From Hyperoodon ampullatus (lineage: Eukaryota > Chordata > Mammalia > Artiodactyla > Ziphiidae), in the NCBI GenBank assembly GCA_949752795.1, contig OX457072.1, positions 868,001 through 932,000 of the forward strand: 64,000 bases of DNA, read 5' to 3'. The notes below the pieces were generated by a model. The model was given only the letters and a program-made list of their open reading frames with translations. It had not been told where the DNA came from and did no database searches. This document shows, piece by piece, positions 20,974-32,124 of this stretch. Numbering within the stretch: the stretch's first letter is position 1; each line of letters begins with the position of its first letter. Position numbers and translations under genes: made by a program.

Positions 20974-22700
20974 ATCCCGGGGTGGCTGGCAGCCACGGTC
21001 TTCCCTCTGAACCCCGGAGGCTCCTGGGGTCGAACCCGAGGAGGAAGCGCCTCTCGCCCTCGGGCTGCAGCCTGGCATGGGGCCCAGAGATGCCGCTCAC
21101 AGCGTGAGGCGAGGGACGCACAGCTGCGGCGGCTGGTCCCCGCGGCCCTGGGGCCGAGGGCCGTTGCCGGGGGCGGGGTGCCCGCGTTCAGCAGCCCCGC
21201 GTCCGTCCCGGTGAGGAAGGAGCCCTGGACTTACAGACCGGGCCCAATGGCGGGCCTGGGCCACCCGGCTCGGGGCGTCCGTTCGGGTGACCCCTGCTCT
21301 ACTCACTCAGCCAGCCTCTCCTTTGTGGGTTCCTTGCATTTGGAGGCGGTTCTGGGGCAGTTGGCCGGGCTCGGAGCACGAGTCCTGGGTCCTGGGTGTG
21401 GACCGAGGCCCCTCACTGCCTAACGGCCCCGCCTCGGAGACTCCAGCTTCAGCCGCCAGAAAGAGGAATTGGGGGGAAATTTGTAAAATTGTCTGGCACC
21501 GAGGAAGTGCTCAATGAAAGCAAATTAACTGTTTTGACTCTGCCAACCCCCAGTGTTGATACGAGTTCTTCTAGAAGTTTAATCCCGAACTCCTGTTGAA
21601 TAGTATGTTTCTCACCTCTATCCGTTATCATATTGTTTGTATGTTATTTACAACAGTTTCTTATTTGAGATGCTCCGCCCACCCTCTGTCCAAACACAGA
21701 ACTGAAGCCAGCATGATTTCGTGCTAGTCTGCTGATTGCAGAGGATAGTTTTATTTTTCCAGGAATCTCTTGCCCAAGCAAATGGCCTGACCGTTCCTCC
21801 CGGGAGCTTCCATGGAAGCGTCCACAGTCTCGCCCCGAGGGTCAGAGATCCCTCTCTGAAAGGCCTGGTCCTGCTGGGCCATTTTTGGACAAATCCCACG
21901 TGGTCTCTCGTCCTCACCGTCCCTGACCTAGGGACCAGGTCACACCTTCATTCACACCTGGGGACCCGGTCCTCTGGCCAAAGGACTCAGCTGGACAGGC
22001 CAGGCCAGCCTACCTGTCACCTTTGGCCTCCTTCACAGACACACGCCTCCCGGGCTAGGGTCTCAAGGGGTCTGCAGCCTCCTTCCCTGGACGGTGGGGA
22101 AGCTCCGGGGGCCAGGCCGGGGGCCCAGCCCGAGTCTGACTCGGGGTCTCCTCTCCTGGGCCTTCAGAGGCCCCCCTGCTGGCACCCCATCTTCCTGTCC
22201 GTGGCTGTGACCCCAGAGCCCCCAGATTGGGGAAGGGCTGCTTCCCAGCCTCCATGAGGGTTTTTCTCATGAAGCTCGTGGGCTGCAGACCCTTCTCAGG
22301 CTGGCGGCCACAGGGCAGGTGTCCTGTAGGTGCTGGCGTGTCCCATCCCCACTAGCCTGCTCTCAGGAAGTTTCTCTTCCATCAGGAGGGACGTGCTGGC
22401 CCCACAGAGGTCTCCCAGGCTTCCTCCTCATGGCTTCTCGCGGGGAAACACCGCATCTTCATGCCAGAGGACTTCTGCTAGCTCCTCGCGGCTCCTGAGG
22501 GGAGGTGTGGGTCGGGCTGGGATCCTTGGCGCCTGCCTGACATGACCTGATTCTCTGACACGTGTTCAGCTGTTACTCAGGTGGCCTTTCTTGCAAAGAT
22601 GCAAGCATCCACACTGTCCTTCCCCTGTCTGTCTCTCTGTCCCTCTCTTTCTCTGTATTTTCCCGAGTCATGTGCCATCAGGTAGCTATTAGGAAATCTG
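20974..22700. other. GC-rich unique DNA, no gene seen
   Basis: CpG-rich patches occur between about 21.0 and 21.45 kb. Open frames reach 173 codons (21,736-22,257, plus strand) but are compositionally arbitrary and overlapped by opposite-strand frames. No transposon was recognised. Confidence 0.5.
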
Positions 22701-23005
22701 CTTGAGGACATTTGAGTTTTGGGAAAGCAGGCCCTTCTCAATTGTCATGAGTTTTATTTGGGTTACATAACTTTTACTTGGGTCTTGGCCAAAGATCGCT
22801 TTTATTGGGAATAAGTTATCACCGCTAAGTACTACTTTGCTAATCCGTTTGGATATTTAAGAATCTTTATCAGAAGCAAACGGGACACCAGTAACTTTAG
22901 GTCCTTTCCCAGTAAAATAACTTTGTCCGATTGTAGCAAGAATTTATTTCAGTGTTAGGACAAATTTTAATTGTGTCCTTTATAATTCGCTTATTTGTCC
23001 CTCAG
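22700..23005. promoter_or_regulatory. AT-rich repeat-free segment, possible conserved element
   Basis: In contrast with its GC-rich flanks this patch is AT-rich, lacks stretches of simple repeat and matches no transposon I know. It contains 'tttatcag' (a GATA-type core on the minus strand) and several 'aattta' blocks. Such patches in GC-rich gene deserts are often conserved enhancers, but an unrecognised old transposon is equally possible. Confidence 0.2.
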
Positions 23006-24780
23006 AGGGGGTGATGGCCTGCAAGGACGTGTCACTAACTCAGATGTGGAAAACGTCTCCAGGTTTCGGGACAAAGGCATTTCCCACCCTGTTGGCATCA
23101 GAACCAAGGTGGGAATTTCGAGATGGGGTGACACCAGGGAGGTCTTTGCTGGGCTTCTGGGATGCACGTAAGGGCCATGTGAGCTCACCAGCTGTGACCC
23201 GACACAAACAGTGCACCCACCCAACAAAAACAAATCTCTGCTTTTGGAAACATCCTAAGTTATAGAAGCTCCGTGACATTGAAAGCGAATAAAAATTCTT
23301 TAAAGAATGCAAAAGGAAATCAATTTTCTTCCAAATAAGATCTTACATGATATCATCTAAGCATGTTGAGTTGGGTTGTTCTCCTTGGCAATGGAATTTT
23401 ATTTTTTAAAATTCGTGGTTTATCTCTGGACCCCTTTCTGTCAGTTCAGGGTATCATCCCTTTGATTTCTACAGAATTTCTAAGATTCTTCATTTCCGAT
23501 TCCAGGAATTCTGGTTTTATTGTTGTAGAACAAAACAGCATTTGATGGATTTTTTTTTTAAAGAAATGTACGACCCATACTGCGTTCTTTACCCTCATGA
23601 GTACATTCTTAGTACTTTGAGTTAAATGGCTGGGACTCTCTGAGTTGGAGGAAGCGGGGGCCCAGGCCAGCTGTGCCCGGGGTCACTCCTGCGGTGCAGG
23701 GTCAGAGGCCTGTTTCCCCGCCCACGCACTCACCACCCATGGGGGATTAGATGTGGTGTCTGGCCGAGTCCTTGGCTACACTCTTTAACAGCAGAGCCCC
23801 TGCGCTAGTTGCTGAACGTAGGGCACCCCAGAAGGTTTACATTGACTATGTGACCATCATACACTAGGTGTATTGCTGAGAGCGAGGTCTGATTCATCAG
23901 CAGAGGCGTGGAGTCAGAAGCCTTTTCTCGGCGGCTTTGGACGGTCGCTTCAAAGGCAGCGTGACTGAGCAGCATTGAAAGGTGCAGCTCCAAACGGCCG
24001 GACGGGGAGTTTGAAAGTACTGTCCCCGCGGGACGGTGCCTGTTCAGATACATTCGACTGCTCTGTGACCAGTGTTGGATGGACTGTACCCACGTCCCTG
24101 TCTTTACCCACAGCCCCGTCGGGCACAAGCTGAAGTGATGCCCTGACTGCAATTCCATCTTTCCTGCTCCAGTGAAGGGGCAAATTCGGCCACGCTGCCC
24201 ACCTGGAGGTGAAGATGAAAAGGAGGTACGCTGGTGCACAGCCCCTGGAATCCCGATTCCAGCAGGAGTGCCGGACAGAGGCTGAGTGCGCTGGGGCCTC
24301 TGCTGGGGCCACGTCCAGTCGGCTGTGGGTCAGGGTGCTTGGCTCTGCCAGGGTCTTTGCCTTGCAAGAGGCCCCTGTGGCTCCGCGTCCCTCCCCGCTG
24401 GCGGCCGTTGGCTTTCTGGGTGGGGCTGGCGCCCCGGCAGCCCGAGAGGCGGCCAGGTGGGTGCGGCCGGTGACTTCTGTCTGGGAGGACACGGCATAAC
24501 TGCACAGCGGGACAGGCTTTTGGCAAAGCAGAGGGAGGGGTGGCGTGGAGGGGTGAACGCTCAGGACCAAACGTAGTGGAAAGGATGTGCTTATCACCCA
24601 CACTTCACAGCCCTGACTGCATCCTCACGTCTAAGCTGGGGGCTGACAAATGCTCCATTGTGCGGGAATTTGGGTTAAGTCACCGCGGGCAGCTGACTTG
24701 GCTTCAGGACTTGGAAATGGCATTTCTCACCTCCTCCACACTGGTCTTTTCAGTTGCTTGCCAAGTTTAAGGGGAAAAAA
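23006..24780. other. Unique non-coding DNA, no gene seen
   Basis: Nothing is assignable. The longest frame is 217 codons on the minus strand (23,950-24,603). It has no domain, is overlapped by a 165-codon frame on the same strand and by plus-strand frames of up to 96 codons, and is considered chance. Confidence 0.5.
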
Positions 24781-25330
24781 AAATCCCTTAATTCTGGTTA
24801 GAAGTGTTTCAAACGTTACATAAAGAGGCGCTTGGCTGGTTAACTGGCTAACTTCTGCCTGAGTTTCATCTCAGGAAGCATCTGAGCGAGCTCCCTAGAG
24901 GGCAGCGCTGCTAGTAAGCGCTGTGACTTAAAGCCCCTCTGCATGCTCAGGCCTCGGCAGGCCTGCTTTACAGCCTCGCTATTCTGCCTAAGAACCACCA
25001 GCGTATAAAAATTACAAACACATTGTGTTTGCTGAAATATTCTGGTCTACGTTCGAAAAGGAGCAATAAATTCCGGTTTGAAAAATAAAGTTCTCTGAAG
25101 GAGATAGTTCTTTTCCTGTGTTTTAGGTTCCACACTTTGGCCTCAAGTGAAGCTCAGAGTCACGCTGGCACGTGGGAAAAGCCAGCTCGCACATGCGGTG
25201 TGACACGTCTGATCCTAACACGTTAACTGTTTTCATTTGTCTGTGAAATTAGGAAACGCCGTGCCACTTTCTAATGTTATCACTAGCTCTTTTTTTTGGG
25301 GGGGGGCTTCATATTTATGATTGTGTAGAC
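24781..25330. promoter_or_regulatory. Repeat-free mixed-composition segment, possible regulatory DNA
   Basis: This segment lacks recognised transposons and holds a CTCF-like motif near its left end. An AT-rich core follows (about 25.0-25.11 kb, including 'gtataaaaattacaaacaca' and 'gaaaaataaagttctctgaa'). A T/G homopolymer run occurs near 25,290-25,305. Regulatory function is inference only. Confidence 0.2.
24890..24909 (+). promoter_or_regulatory. CTCF-like binding motif
   Basis: The sequence 'gctccctagagggcagcgct' matches the CTCF core, approximately CC-A-C-(C/T)-AG-(A/G)-GGGC-(A/G)-(C/G), at most positions including the AG-GGGC centre. CTCF is a zinc-finger protein that organises chromatin loops, and motif orientation matters to loop direction. 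A single motif match is weak evidence: many such sequences are not bound. Confidence 0.4.
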
Positions 25331-25915
25331 GGAGAGAACAAATTCCACTCTCTGCTAACCATCTAGAGACCACGTTGAGATTTTAAACTATGAAAGCAGC
25401 TTTCAGTTTAGCCTGGTACTTGCAATTTGCAGGAAGAGTTGTGTGCCCTGTTCTGGTGAATTCAGGGGGAGCCACGATGGTGGGTCTCGGTGCTTTGTGG
25501 TTGGGAACACAATTCCACGCCTGGCCTCAGAGCACAAGTGGAAAATTTCTGCCTATAAAGAGGGTGGTCCCCTTGGAGGATGCCGCGTGACCGCCCCAAG
25601 TCGCAGGGTAAGCTCACCAGGTGCTGGGGTGAACCGCGCTGTGTCGGGGGAATTCTCTCCGGCTGCTGGCGCTTTGTGTCTGGGGCAGAGCCTGCTCCCG
25701 GTGACGATGGCCGGGATGCTCTAGCTGTGACGGACCCCGTGCTTTCTGATACTCCTGAGTATGCGGCAGGGGGCTGCTGTGTTTACGCTCGGGGCACCTG
25801 TCTCTCGGGGACCTGCCCAGCGACGCCCTGGAAGCTGCTCTGGAGTCACACCCTCCCAAGGGGCTGACTTCACCAGAGACTGTGAGGCTGGGGTGCGGCT
25901 GGTCCTCAGCCCCGC
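25331..25915. other. Unique non-coding DNA, no gene seen
   Basis: No gene or repeat family is recognised. A short open frame starting at 25,390 (66 codons) looks hydrophobic but has no domain or splice context. Confidence 0.45.
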
Positions 25916-25917
25916 CC

Positions 25918-26522
25918 GCCACTCCCCTCTTCTCCCCTCCCCCTCCTCTCCCCCCCCCGCCCCGTTCACCCTCCCCTCCCCCTCCCCACTCCTCCCCTCC
26001 CCCCCGCCCCGTTCACCCTCCCCACCCCTCCCCTCTCCCCTCCCCCCGCCCCGTTCACCCTCCCCTCCCCCTCCCCTCTCCCCTCCCCCCGCCCCGTTCA
26101 CCCTCCCCTCCCCCTCCCCACTCCTCCCCTCTCCCCTCCCCCCGCCCCGTTCACCCTCCCCTCCCCCTCCCCACTCCTCCCCTCTCCCCTCCCCCCGCCC
26201 CGTTCACCCTCCCCACTCCTCCCCTCTCCCCTCCCCCCGCCCCGTTCACCCTCCCCCACCCCCTCCCCACTCCTCCCCTCTCCCCTCCCCCGCCCCGTTC
26301 ACCCTCCCCTCCCCCTCCCCACTCCTCCCCTCCCCCCCCACTCCTCCCCTCTCCCCTCCCCCGCCCCGTTCACCCTCCCCTCCCCCTCCCCACTCCTCCC
26401 CTCCCCTCCCCCTCCCCACTCCTCCCCTCCCCCCTCCCCCCTCCTCCCCTCTCCCCCTCCCCCGCCCCGTTCACCCTCCCCACTCCTCCCCTCTCCCCTC
26501 CCCCGCCCCGTTCACCCTCCCA
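25918..26522. repeat. C-rich minisatellite, 11 landmark copies, G-quadruplex-prone
   Basis: The plus strand is nearly pure C with T. The block 'cgccccgttcaccctccc' recurs 11 times. Its GTTC core is at 25,964; 26,011; 26,053; 26,096; 26,149; 26,202; 26,244; 26,297; 26,368; 26,469 and 26,510. Intervals are 47, 42, 43, 53, 53, 42, 53, 71, 101 and 41 bp. Most are near 42 or 53, so units differ by insertion or loss of an approximately 10-11 bp 'ctcccctcccc' module. The minus strand carries dense runs of three or more G (G-quadruplex potential) and the plus strand could form i-motif. Stop codons are impossible over long spans, which explains open frames of 220 and 271 codons. Confidence 0.95.
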
Positions 26523-27600
26523 GTCAGGAGTTCATTCCCTCTAACTCATTTGCTTGCTCTTTCGTTTAAAGCATGATTTGTTTTCTTAAGAATTCCTTCT
26601 ATAATGCTTGCAGCCTTGTGGCTAAAGCATCAGTCAGTGACTGCCGTGTGGAAAACTAGCGAAGGTAATTAAAGACACACGAGTTTGTATTCTTTCCTTA
26701 TAAAGACCAAATTATCCAGGCCCCTCTCTTTAGATTCCCTGCATTTTCCTGCGGAGCGGAATGTTACACTGCAGCTCTGCAGGGCCTTCCGGTGAGTCGG
26801 GCCTGGGCCGGGGCCTGGGCGGGTGGATGGACCCCTGGGCACCCGCGTCCTGTCAGTTCAGATAAACTGCTAGGTCCTGGTCCCAGATCCCGCATCTTCA
26901 AAGCGCAGTGTCGGGTTACATTTTATAAGTAGAAAGTCAGATTCAAAGACTCGCAGAAGATAACCCAGTCTTAACTCAGACACTTAAAGACGTGCTTTTG
27001 ATATTTATATGCTTTATTTTCACAGGCGCTCTCTGTAGGTCAGGGATTTAAACCCGGGAGGGTTCCCGCCTGAGCCAGCCTGGATTCTAGCTGGGAATTC
27101 ACGGGCTCGGCCTTGCCACCCTCAGGGGCTCTGGGTCGGCCTGGGGACCCTGCAACTCGGAGCCCGTCCCCTCGTGGGAGCCACTGCAGGGCCTGCGGGG
27201 TGAGCTCATCTGAGCAAAGGCGCCTGAGCCCTCTTTACTGAAACCCCATTTCACCCCAGCCCCCGGCTGGCCTCTCCACCCGGGACAGAGACTGTTCTGT
27301 GGCCGAAGGGTCTCCCAGGGCAGACTTTGTTCACTTGGACGGATTCGGACTCCAGCCCAGCCCCTCCTGTTGGATTCTTGAGCGGCGTAATGGGGTTGGA
27401 TTGTGTGGTCCATCCTCTTCCAGAGAATCATGAGGCATTTCCCAGAACACTTGCTAAGACGAGCTGCCCCCTTAGCACTGCCGTGGGCTAAGGACAGAAG
27501 GGGGCGGGCGGGCACCCCGCCAAGCCCCTCCTCCCGTGGGCCCAGCCGGCTCTGATGCCCAGGGAGCCTGCCTCGCCCTCTCTTCCCCCGGCCCCCGCCC
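26523..27600. other. Unique non-coding DNA, no gene seen
   Basis: No gene, tandem array or clear transposon is recognised. The minus-strand frame of 239 codons starting at 27,818 covers the right half of this block and the next one. It has no recognisable domain and no splice context that I can defend. Confidence 0.5.
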
Positions 27601-27925
27601 TCATTAGGGAAATGCCGTGTTTTCTTTGCATTCCACCCCCGCCTTGTCCATCTGAGCATTTTGGAAATCTGTCGGGGACTGTGGCAGATGGGGCTGAGCG
27701 CTGCGAGGCAAGAAAAGTAAAGCGAGTTAGTAAGTGTCAAGGAACTCATTGTCTGCGCTCCACCTGTTGTTACTCTGTTCCCAATCAACCTGCTAGCCAG
27801 GCTGGAGCCTGCGGCCATCTGGAAGCTGTGCTCTGTTTATAAACTTGGCACACGGAGCAGCACTCCCGGGCCTGACCTCCCACACGGATCTGGAAACAAT
27901 TAGAGCAAGATGACAGGCAGGCGGG
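27600..27925. promoter_or_regulatory. Motif-dense repeat-free segment, candidate enhancer
   Basis: Several binding-site cores cluster within about 300 bp: TEAD-type 'gcattcc' near 27,628, E-box 'cacctg' near 27,761 with 'ttgttac' (SOX-like) just after, 'caatcaac' near 27,782, E-box 'catctg' near 27,816, forkhead-like 'tgtttataaac' near 27,834, and homeobox-like 'caattag' near 27,897. No transposon was recognised. Such clustering is suggestive of a tissue enhancer, but each motif is short and common. Sequence conservation would be the deciding evidence. Confidence 0.35.
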
Positions 27926-28120
27926 AACGGCCCAGGGAGGGAGGGCGGCCGGGAGGCCTGGGTCCCGGCGGGAGCCGCCCGCCAGGGGCTGGGGAGAGGG
28001 GTGCTGGGGTGTGCGGGGCCAGGGTGGGGGAGGGAGCCCGGGGCGGGGGGTGGAGCTGGGAACCCGCCAGCGGCTGTTTGCAGCCCCCCTGCCCCCAGCC
28101 CGCCCCTCACTGGGAGCTCG
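27926..28120. promoter_or_regulatory. G/C-rich CpG-containing block
   Basis: This is a very GC-rich block with repeated GGGAGGG and GGCCGGG runs and moderate CpG content, next to the motif-dense segment. It could be part of a weak promoter and has G-quadruplex potential. No transcript evidence is visible. Confidence 0.3.
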
Positions 28121-28236
28121 GAACCAGCCCATCGTGGACGCAGAGCATCGGGCCTTTCTGGTCGTCGTGAGAAAAACGTTGCACAGTCTCAGGTCATTTT
28201 TTAATTTCAGAAACACGTTCTTGAAAAGCACTTTTT

Positions 28237-28249
28237 AACCACAGGAAGT
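28237..28249 (+). promoter_or_regulatory. Overlapping RUNX and ETS motif
   Basis: The string 'aaccacaggaagt' joins a RUNX core (aaccaca) to an ETS core (caggaagt) with overlap. It sits in sequence without recognised repeats just right of the CpG-containing block. RUNX and ETS factors are known to cooperate at closely spaced sites; whether this geometry is functional is not shown by the sequence. Confidence 0.35.
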
Positions 28250-28990
28250 TTAAGCGGTGTGCAATTTTGCCGCGGAAAAACTAAGAGATGCTCAAAGTGC
28301 AGGGGGCCGTTCTTTAACGGGGCGACCCTGGCAGTTGGGAGCTCCGAGTCCGGGAGCCGATTCAGGCTGGAGTGTGGGCCTCGCGAGATGAATGAGTCTC
28401 TTCCTCTTCACTCAAGAAACACATTTTTTTTCTCGCTCTTTGCCCCGCAGTTTTGAAATGTGATTCCCGGCTCTGAGTGGATGCTCTTTTCACTCTCAGC
28501 TGGGTCTCTAACTCCTGAAACATTCATGTGTGGGAGCTGCTGGCAAGCCAGTCACTGGCACAATTAACAAGCTCCTGGTTGGCCAGACGGCCTTGAGGAG
28601 GGGAGGTCCCGGCTGGGGGGCTCTGCCGAGCAGCTGGCACCAGGAGACGTGGCCTCTCCTCTGGCCTCGGGGCCTGCTTCCGCAGCACAGAATCCCCTGG
28701 TCTCCCTGGATCCCGGGCCCCGAGGGCGTTCGCTGAGATCTCTGAAAGTGGATCCACCCTGGAGGCGGTGTCAGCCCACACCCAGGCCCTCTCGCCTCCC
28801 CACCTGCAGACCGCCCCCGCCACCCACTCTCCCTGCGCTGTCTCCTTTGCATAAGCGTGTTCTTTCGCACGCCCTGCTTCTGGACCGCTGTAGGACGTGC
28901 ACTGTCCCACGATGTGAAAAGACCATCCCGCGAGGCCCTGAGCGGAGTGCCCTGCTGCCCAAGGGCTGCATCTCCGGGCAGGCTCCATAA
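28250..28990. other. Unique non-coding DNA, no gene seen
   Basis: No gene or repeat was recognised. Minus-strand frames of 170 and 154 codons (28,508-29,020 and 28,524-28,988) and plus-strand frames overlap each other, which argues that they are by-products of GC content. Confidence 0.45.
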
Positions 28991-29478
28991 GGCCCTGGAG
29001 AGGCCGATCTCATAAGCCAATTTTAGACTCTGAGTCTTGCTGCAAGTGGATTCATTTGAACTATAATATAAAATACTGTGTTTATTTAACCCCTGTAAGC
29101 CGATCTCCTTGGTCTTTGTGAACTGGCTGGGCAGCTAAGGACCCACATTCCTTCCACAGTTAATAAAACTCCATATTTTTCTCTGTATTCATAAATTTAA
29201 TCACACTCAGACCCACTTAATCTACGTTAGTTTTTGAAACTTTACCTGTAGATGAAAAAACACGGCACTGCCCTCACCCCAACATGCAACATAATCGTCA
29301 TTTTTAGGGTAAAAGACATAAATCGGAAATTTTGCCAGTTTTTTCCTCAGAAATCATCCCGTATCTCTGCAATTTTCTGACCTGGGGATCGTAGAGATGT
29401 AAATGGACCTGGTTAAAATTCTTCCCAAGAAATACATTTACACTTTAAGTGCCTATATTTGTTCAACTTTATTAAAAC
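28990..29478. promoter_or_regulatory. AT-rich repeat-free segment, possible conserved element
   Basis: An abrupt AT-rich patch with no recognised transposon. It includes 'attcataaatttaatcaca' and 'tataatataaaatactgtgt'. It lies directly right of the GC-rich segment and left of an (AAAC)-rich simple repeat. It might be conserved non-coding DNA or an unrecognised old repeat. Confidence 0.25.
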
Positions 29479-29562
29479 AAAACAAAACACCCACCCCAAC
29501 CAAAACAAACAAACAAACAAACAAAACCAACCAGCCAACCAACCAAACATAAAAACCCAAGC
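29479..29562. repeat. (AAAC)n / (CCAA)n simple repeat
   Basis: The sequence consists of 'aaacaaaac', 'aaacaaacaaac' and then 'aaccaaccagcc' type units, an A/C-only microsatellite with interruptions. It may be the decayed poly(A) of an old element, but none is recognisable to its left. Confidence 0.85.
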
Positions 29563-32110
29563 CAGATCTAACTAACTTCATGCAGGACCCTTTGTAAATT
29601 CTTCACGATGCTTGCGTGTACCTGGGGAGAAACACCTTCTCAGAGACTGGAGGAGGTGGGCTGCCCATGGCCACCGCGATGCTTCTTTCTGATTCCTCTG
29701 CCCTCTCAGGGTGGATTTTGAAAATTAATAACATTTCTGTAAATCATTTTGCTCTTTTTGATAGAAATAAATGCGGCTTCTCAGCATGAGAGCCTGGTCA
29801 CCCAGCCAGCAGCCGACACCCCCTGCACTGCGGCCTTTTCTTGTCCGGAATCTTCTCCAAACAACAGTTATTCAAATGGTGCCTTAAAACCATCTTCCTG
29901 CTTGTAATTAGGAACACCAAGCGCCCTCTTCGTTAAAGCATTTATTTTCGTTTCGAAGCGTGGTCGTCTGTCCTTCCCGTCTGAGTCCTTTGGGAGTCCG
30001 AGTCATTCCCGCTGCACGGATGCGTCTGCCAGCCGCCCTCCTGGCTACATCTTCTTGCACTACTTGCCTTCACCCTGATCTCAGTTCTGAAAGAGACGTC
30101 TTTTTTCCTGCCAAAATGAAAAACAAACAAACAAAATGAAACCCGGACATATATTCTAGAGAGTTATTTTTTTTGATTTGATTGTTTCTTGAAATTTATA
30201 ATACATTCTTACGATAACACTTCCCTTGAATATTTGGTCCAAGGAAGCATTTAAGAAAGAGAGTTTTTGCAGTTTTCTCCTCTGGAATTAGCTGGTTTTC
30301 AAGTATCTGCTGGATCTGCAGAGGGAAGTGGCTCTGAAGCGAACTCTCTTCCCCAGACGCGCAGGTGAGCAGTGGGGACTAAACTTCTAAAGCTGCGACC
30401 AAGCTTCTGTCTAGAACCTGGACCACGTTCTGGGCCTGTCGCATTTTCCCAGAGACGTTGCAGGGAGAAAGGTGGGTCCTGTTCCCTGTATGTCCTGCGT
30501 GGTCTCTAGGGGCTGTTTAGCCTTGAGATCATTTGACGGAGGATGATTTTAAGGCACATGTTCCGTAAGTCGTGCGTTCGTTCCTTGGCTGGGGTGTGAA
30601 GCGGTGACCGGGCCTCTGCCCGGATGGACTGGACGTGGCCTGGGTCATCGCCGTGCCGGCCGTGCAGCCCCCTTAGACTTGCTTGTGATGCTGATGAAGA
30701 CGTCCGAGGGCTCGTGTAAGGGCGGTCGGGGCCTGGCTGGCACCGAGCGCCAGGGACACCCCAGACGAGAGGGGGTGCCAGTGGTTACAGCAGGTGCAGC
30801 AGAGCCGTGTGAAGATGCTGACACAATGACTAGTGTGTCTCCTTGTCTGCCCTTCCGGAGGGTCCACGTCGCGTCTGTGTGTCTGCACCACCTGTTGTGG
30901 TCCCAGCACATGACCTGGGGAACAGCAGGCATTTACTGGGTATATATATATGCTCCAGGGACAAATGAATGGAGGGTCAGGTAATAGAAACTGGGGAGCA
31001 TCTTACAGCAAAAGCAGCAGGGGAAGGCTGGGTGTCCTGGAGGGACTGTGCGTTCAAGTAATAACCCCCTGCCCCAACAAAGGAGCTGAAACACAGTCAC
31101 GGATGCTACTTTCTTTGGAAGCAGAGTCAGGCCCACTGCTCGTCGTGGGGTTGCACTAGGGGTTTTGTAACCGGACGAGTTTCCCAGATGTATTGTCACA
31201 TCTACAAGCCTTACAACCTTAGAAGACGCTGCTTTAGATTCTGCAGGAAAAGAGCAGACCCTGAATGAGAAGACGTCTTGTTTTTGACAGTCATATCCAA
31301 ATTTTATTTGGCAACTTAATTTGCTGAAAGCCAAGCTTTGTGGAGCGCATGGTAGGGGGGATCCCATAAGTTCTAACTTCCTCAGTGCATCAAGGGTGGA
31401 CGGCTCAGAGCTCAGGGAGTTGCCCACAGTGAGGACGGTCAGGGTGCGGCAGCTCCCAGGAAAAGAGGGACCTCGCTCGGAGGTGAGGTAGCCTGGAGGC
31501 TGTGGGCTGGGTTTTTCTTGGAGCCCAGGGCCTCCCTCGCGTCGGCGGTTTTGGACATCCCCCCATGAGCAGAAGCCTGCACAGCACATCCACGGGGATA
31601 CGGGTGCTGTCCCTGGACTAGCTGAGTCTTGCTGGAGGAGGGAGGGGGAGTGGGCAAGACCAGAAGGACTGACACCCCCACCCCGAGCCCCAGTCATCCA
31701 GTCGGGAATATTTTGAACAACCCTGGTGGAGATTTGCGTCAGCGGTCACGGACAGTACTGTCTGCACTTCCCTGCTCACTGCTCCGGCCCAGAGAGTGGG
31801 TCTCGCAGGGCAGGGATGGGCCAGCACGTAGGGGGGCTGCTCAGAGAACAAAGGCCACGTCCAATCTCCTGGGGAAACGCTGGACGCATCTCTGTGGGAA
31901 CCAGCGAGGCCGCGACCGGCCCAGCGATTCCCCTGGTCTGGTGCCCTCCTTGGGGCCGCAGGCAGGCTCCCAGCATCCTCGTGCATTTCCAGTCTGTTCC
32001 AGTCCACCTTTATCAGGCCAATCATGGCTTAGATTATGTGTGCTTGAACTTCTGGAGTTGGGTGGGTGTCTGCTCAGAGCCCGCCTCTCTCACAAGCCAC
32101 AGTCCCTTTG
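29563..32110. other. Unique non-coding DNA, no gene seen
   Basis: I see no gene. A short AAAC repeat lies near 30,119-30,136. The longest open frame, 254 codons on the minus strand (30,933-31,697), has no recognisable domain and is overlapped by other frames. A short 'tatatatata' run lies near 30,940. Confidence 0.5.
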
Positions 32111-32124
32111 GGAGAAACGGCTCC

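Noticed and set aside
25761..26576. 271-codon proline/serine-rich frame (and a 220-codon frame at 25,882-26,544)
   Set aside because: Translation of the C-rich minisatellite, where stop codons cannot arise. All plus frames stay open.
27099..27818. 239-codon open frame, minus strand
   Set aside because: No recognisable domain. It overlaps the motif-rich non-coding segment.
30933..31697. 254-codon open frame, minus strand
   Set aside because: No recognisable family. Overlapping frames of comparable quality exist.
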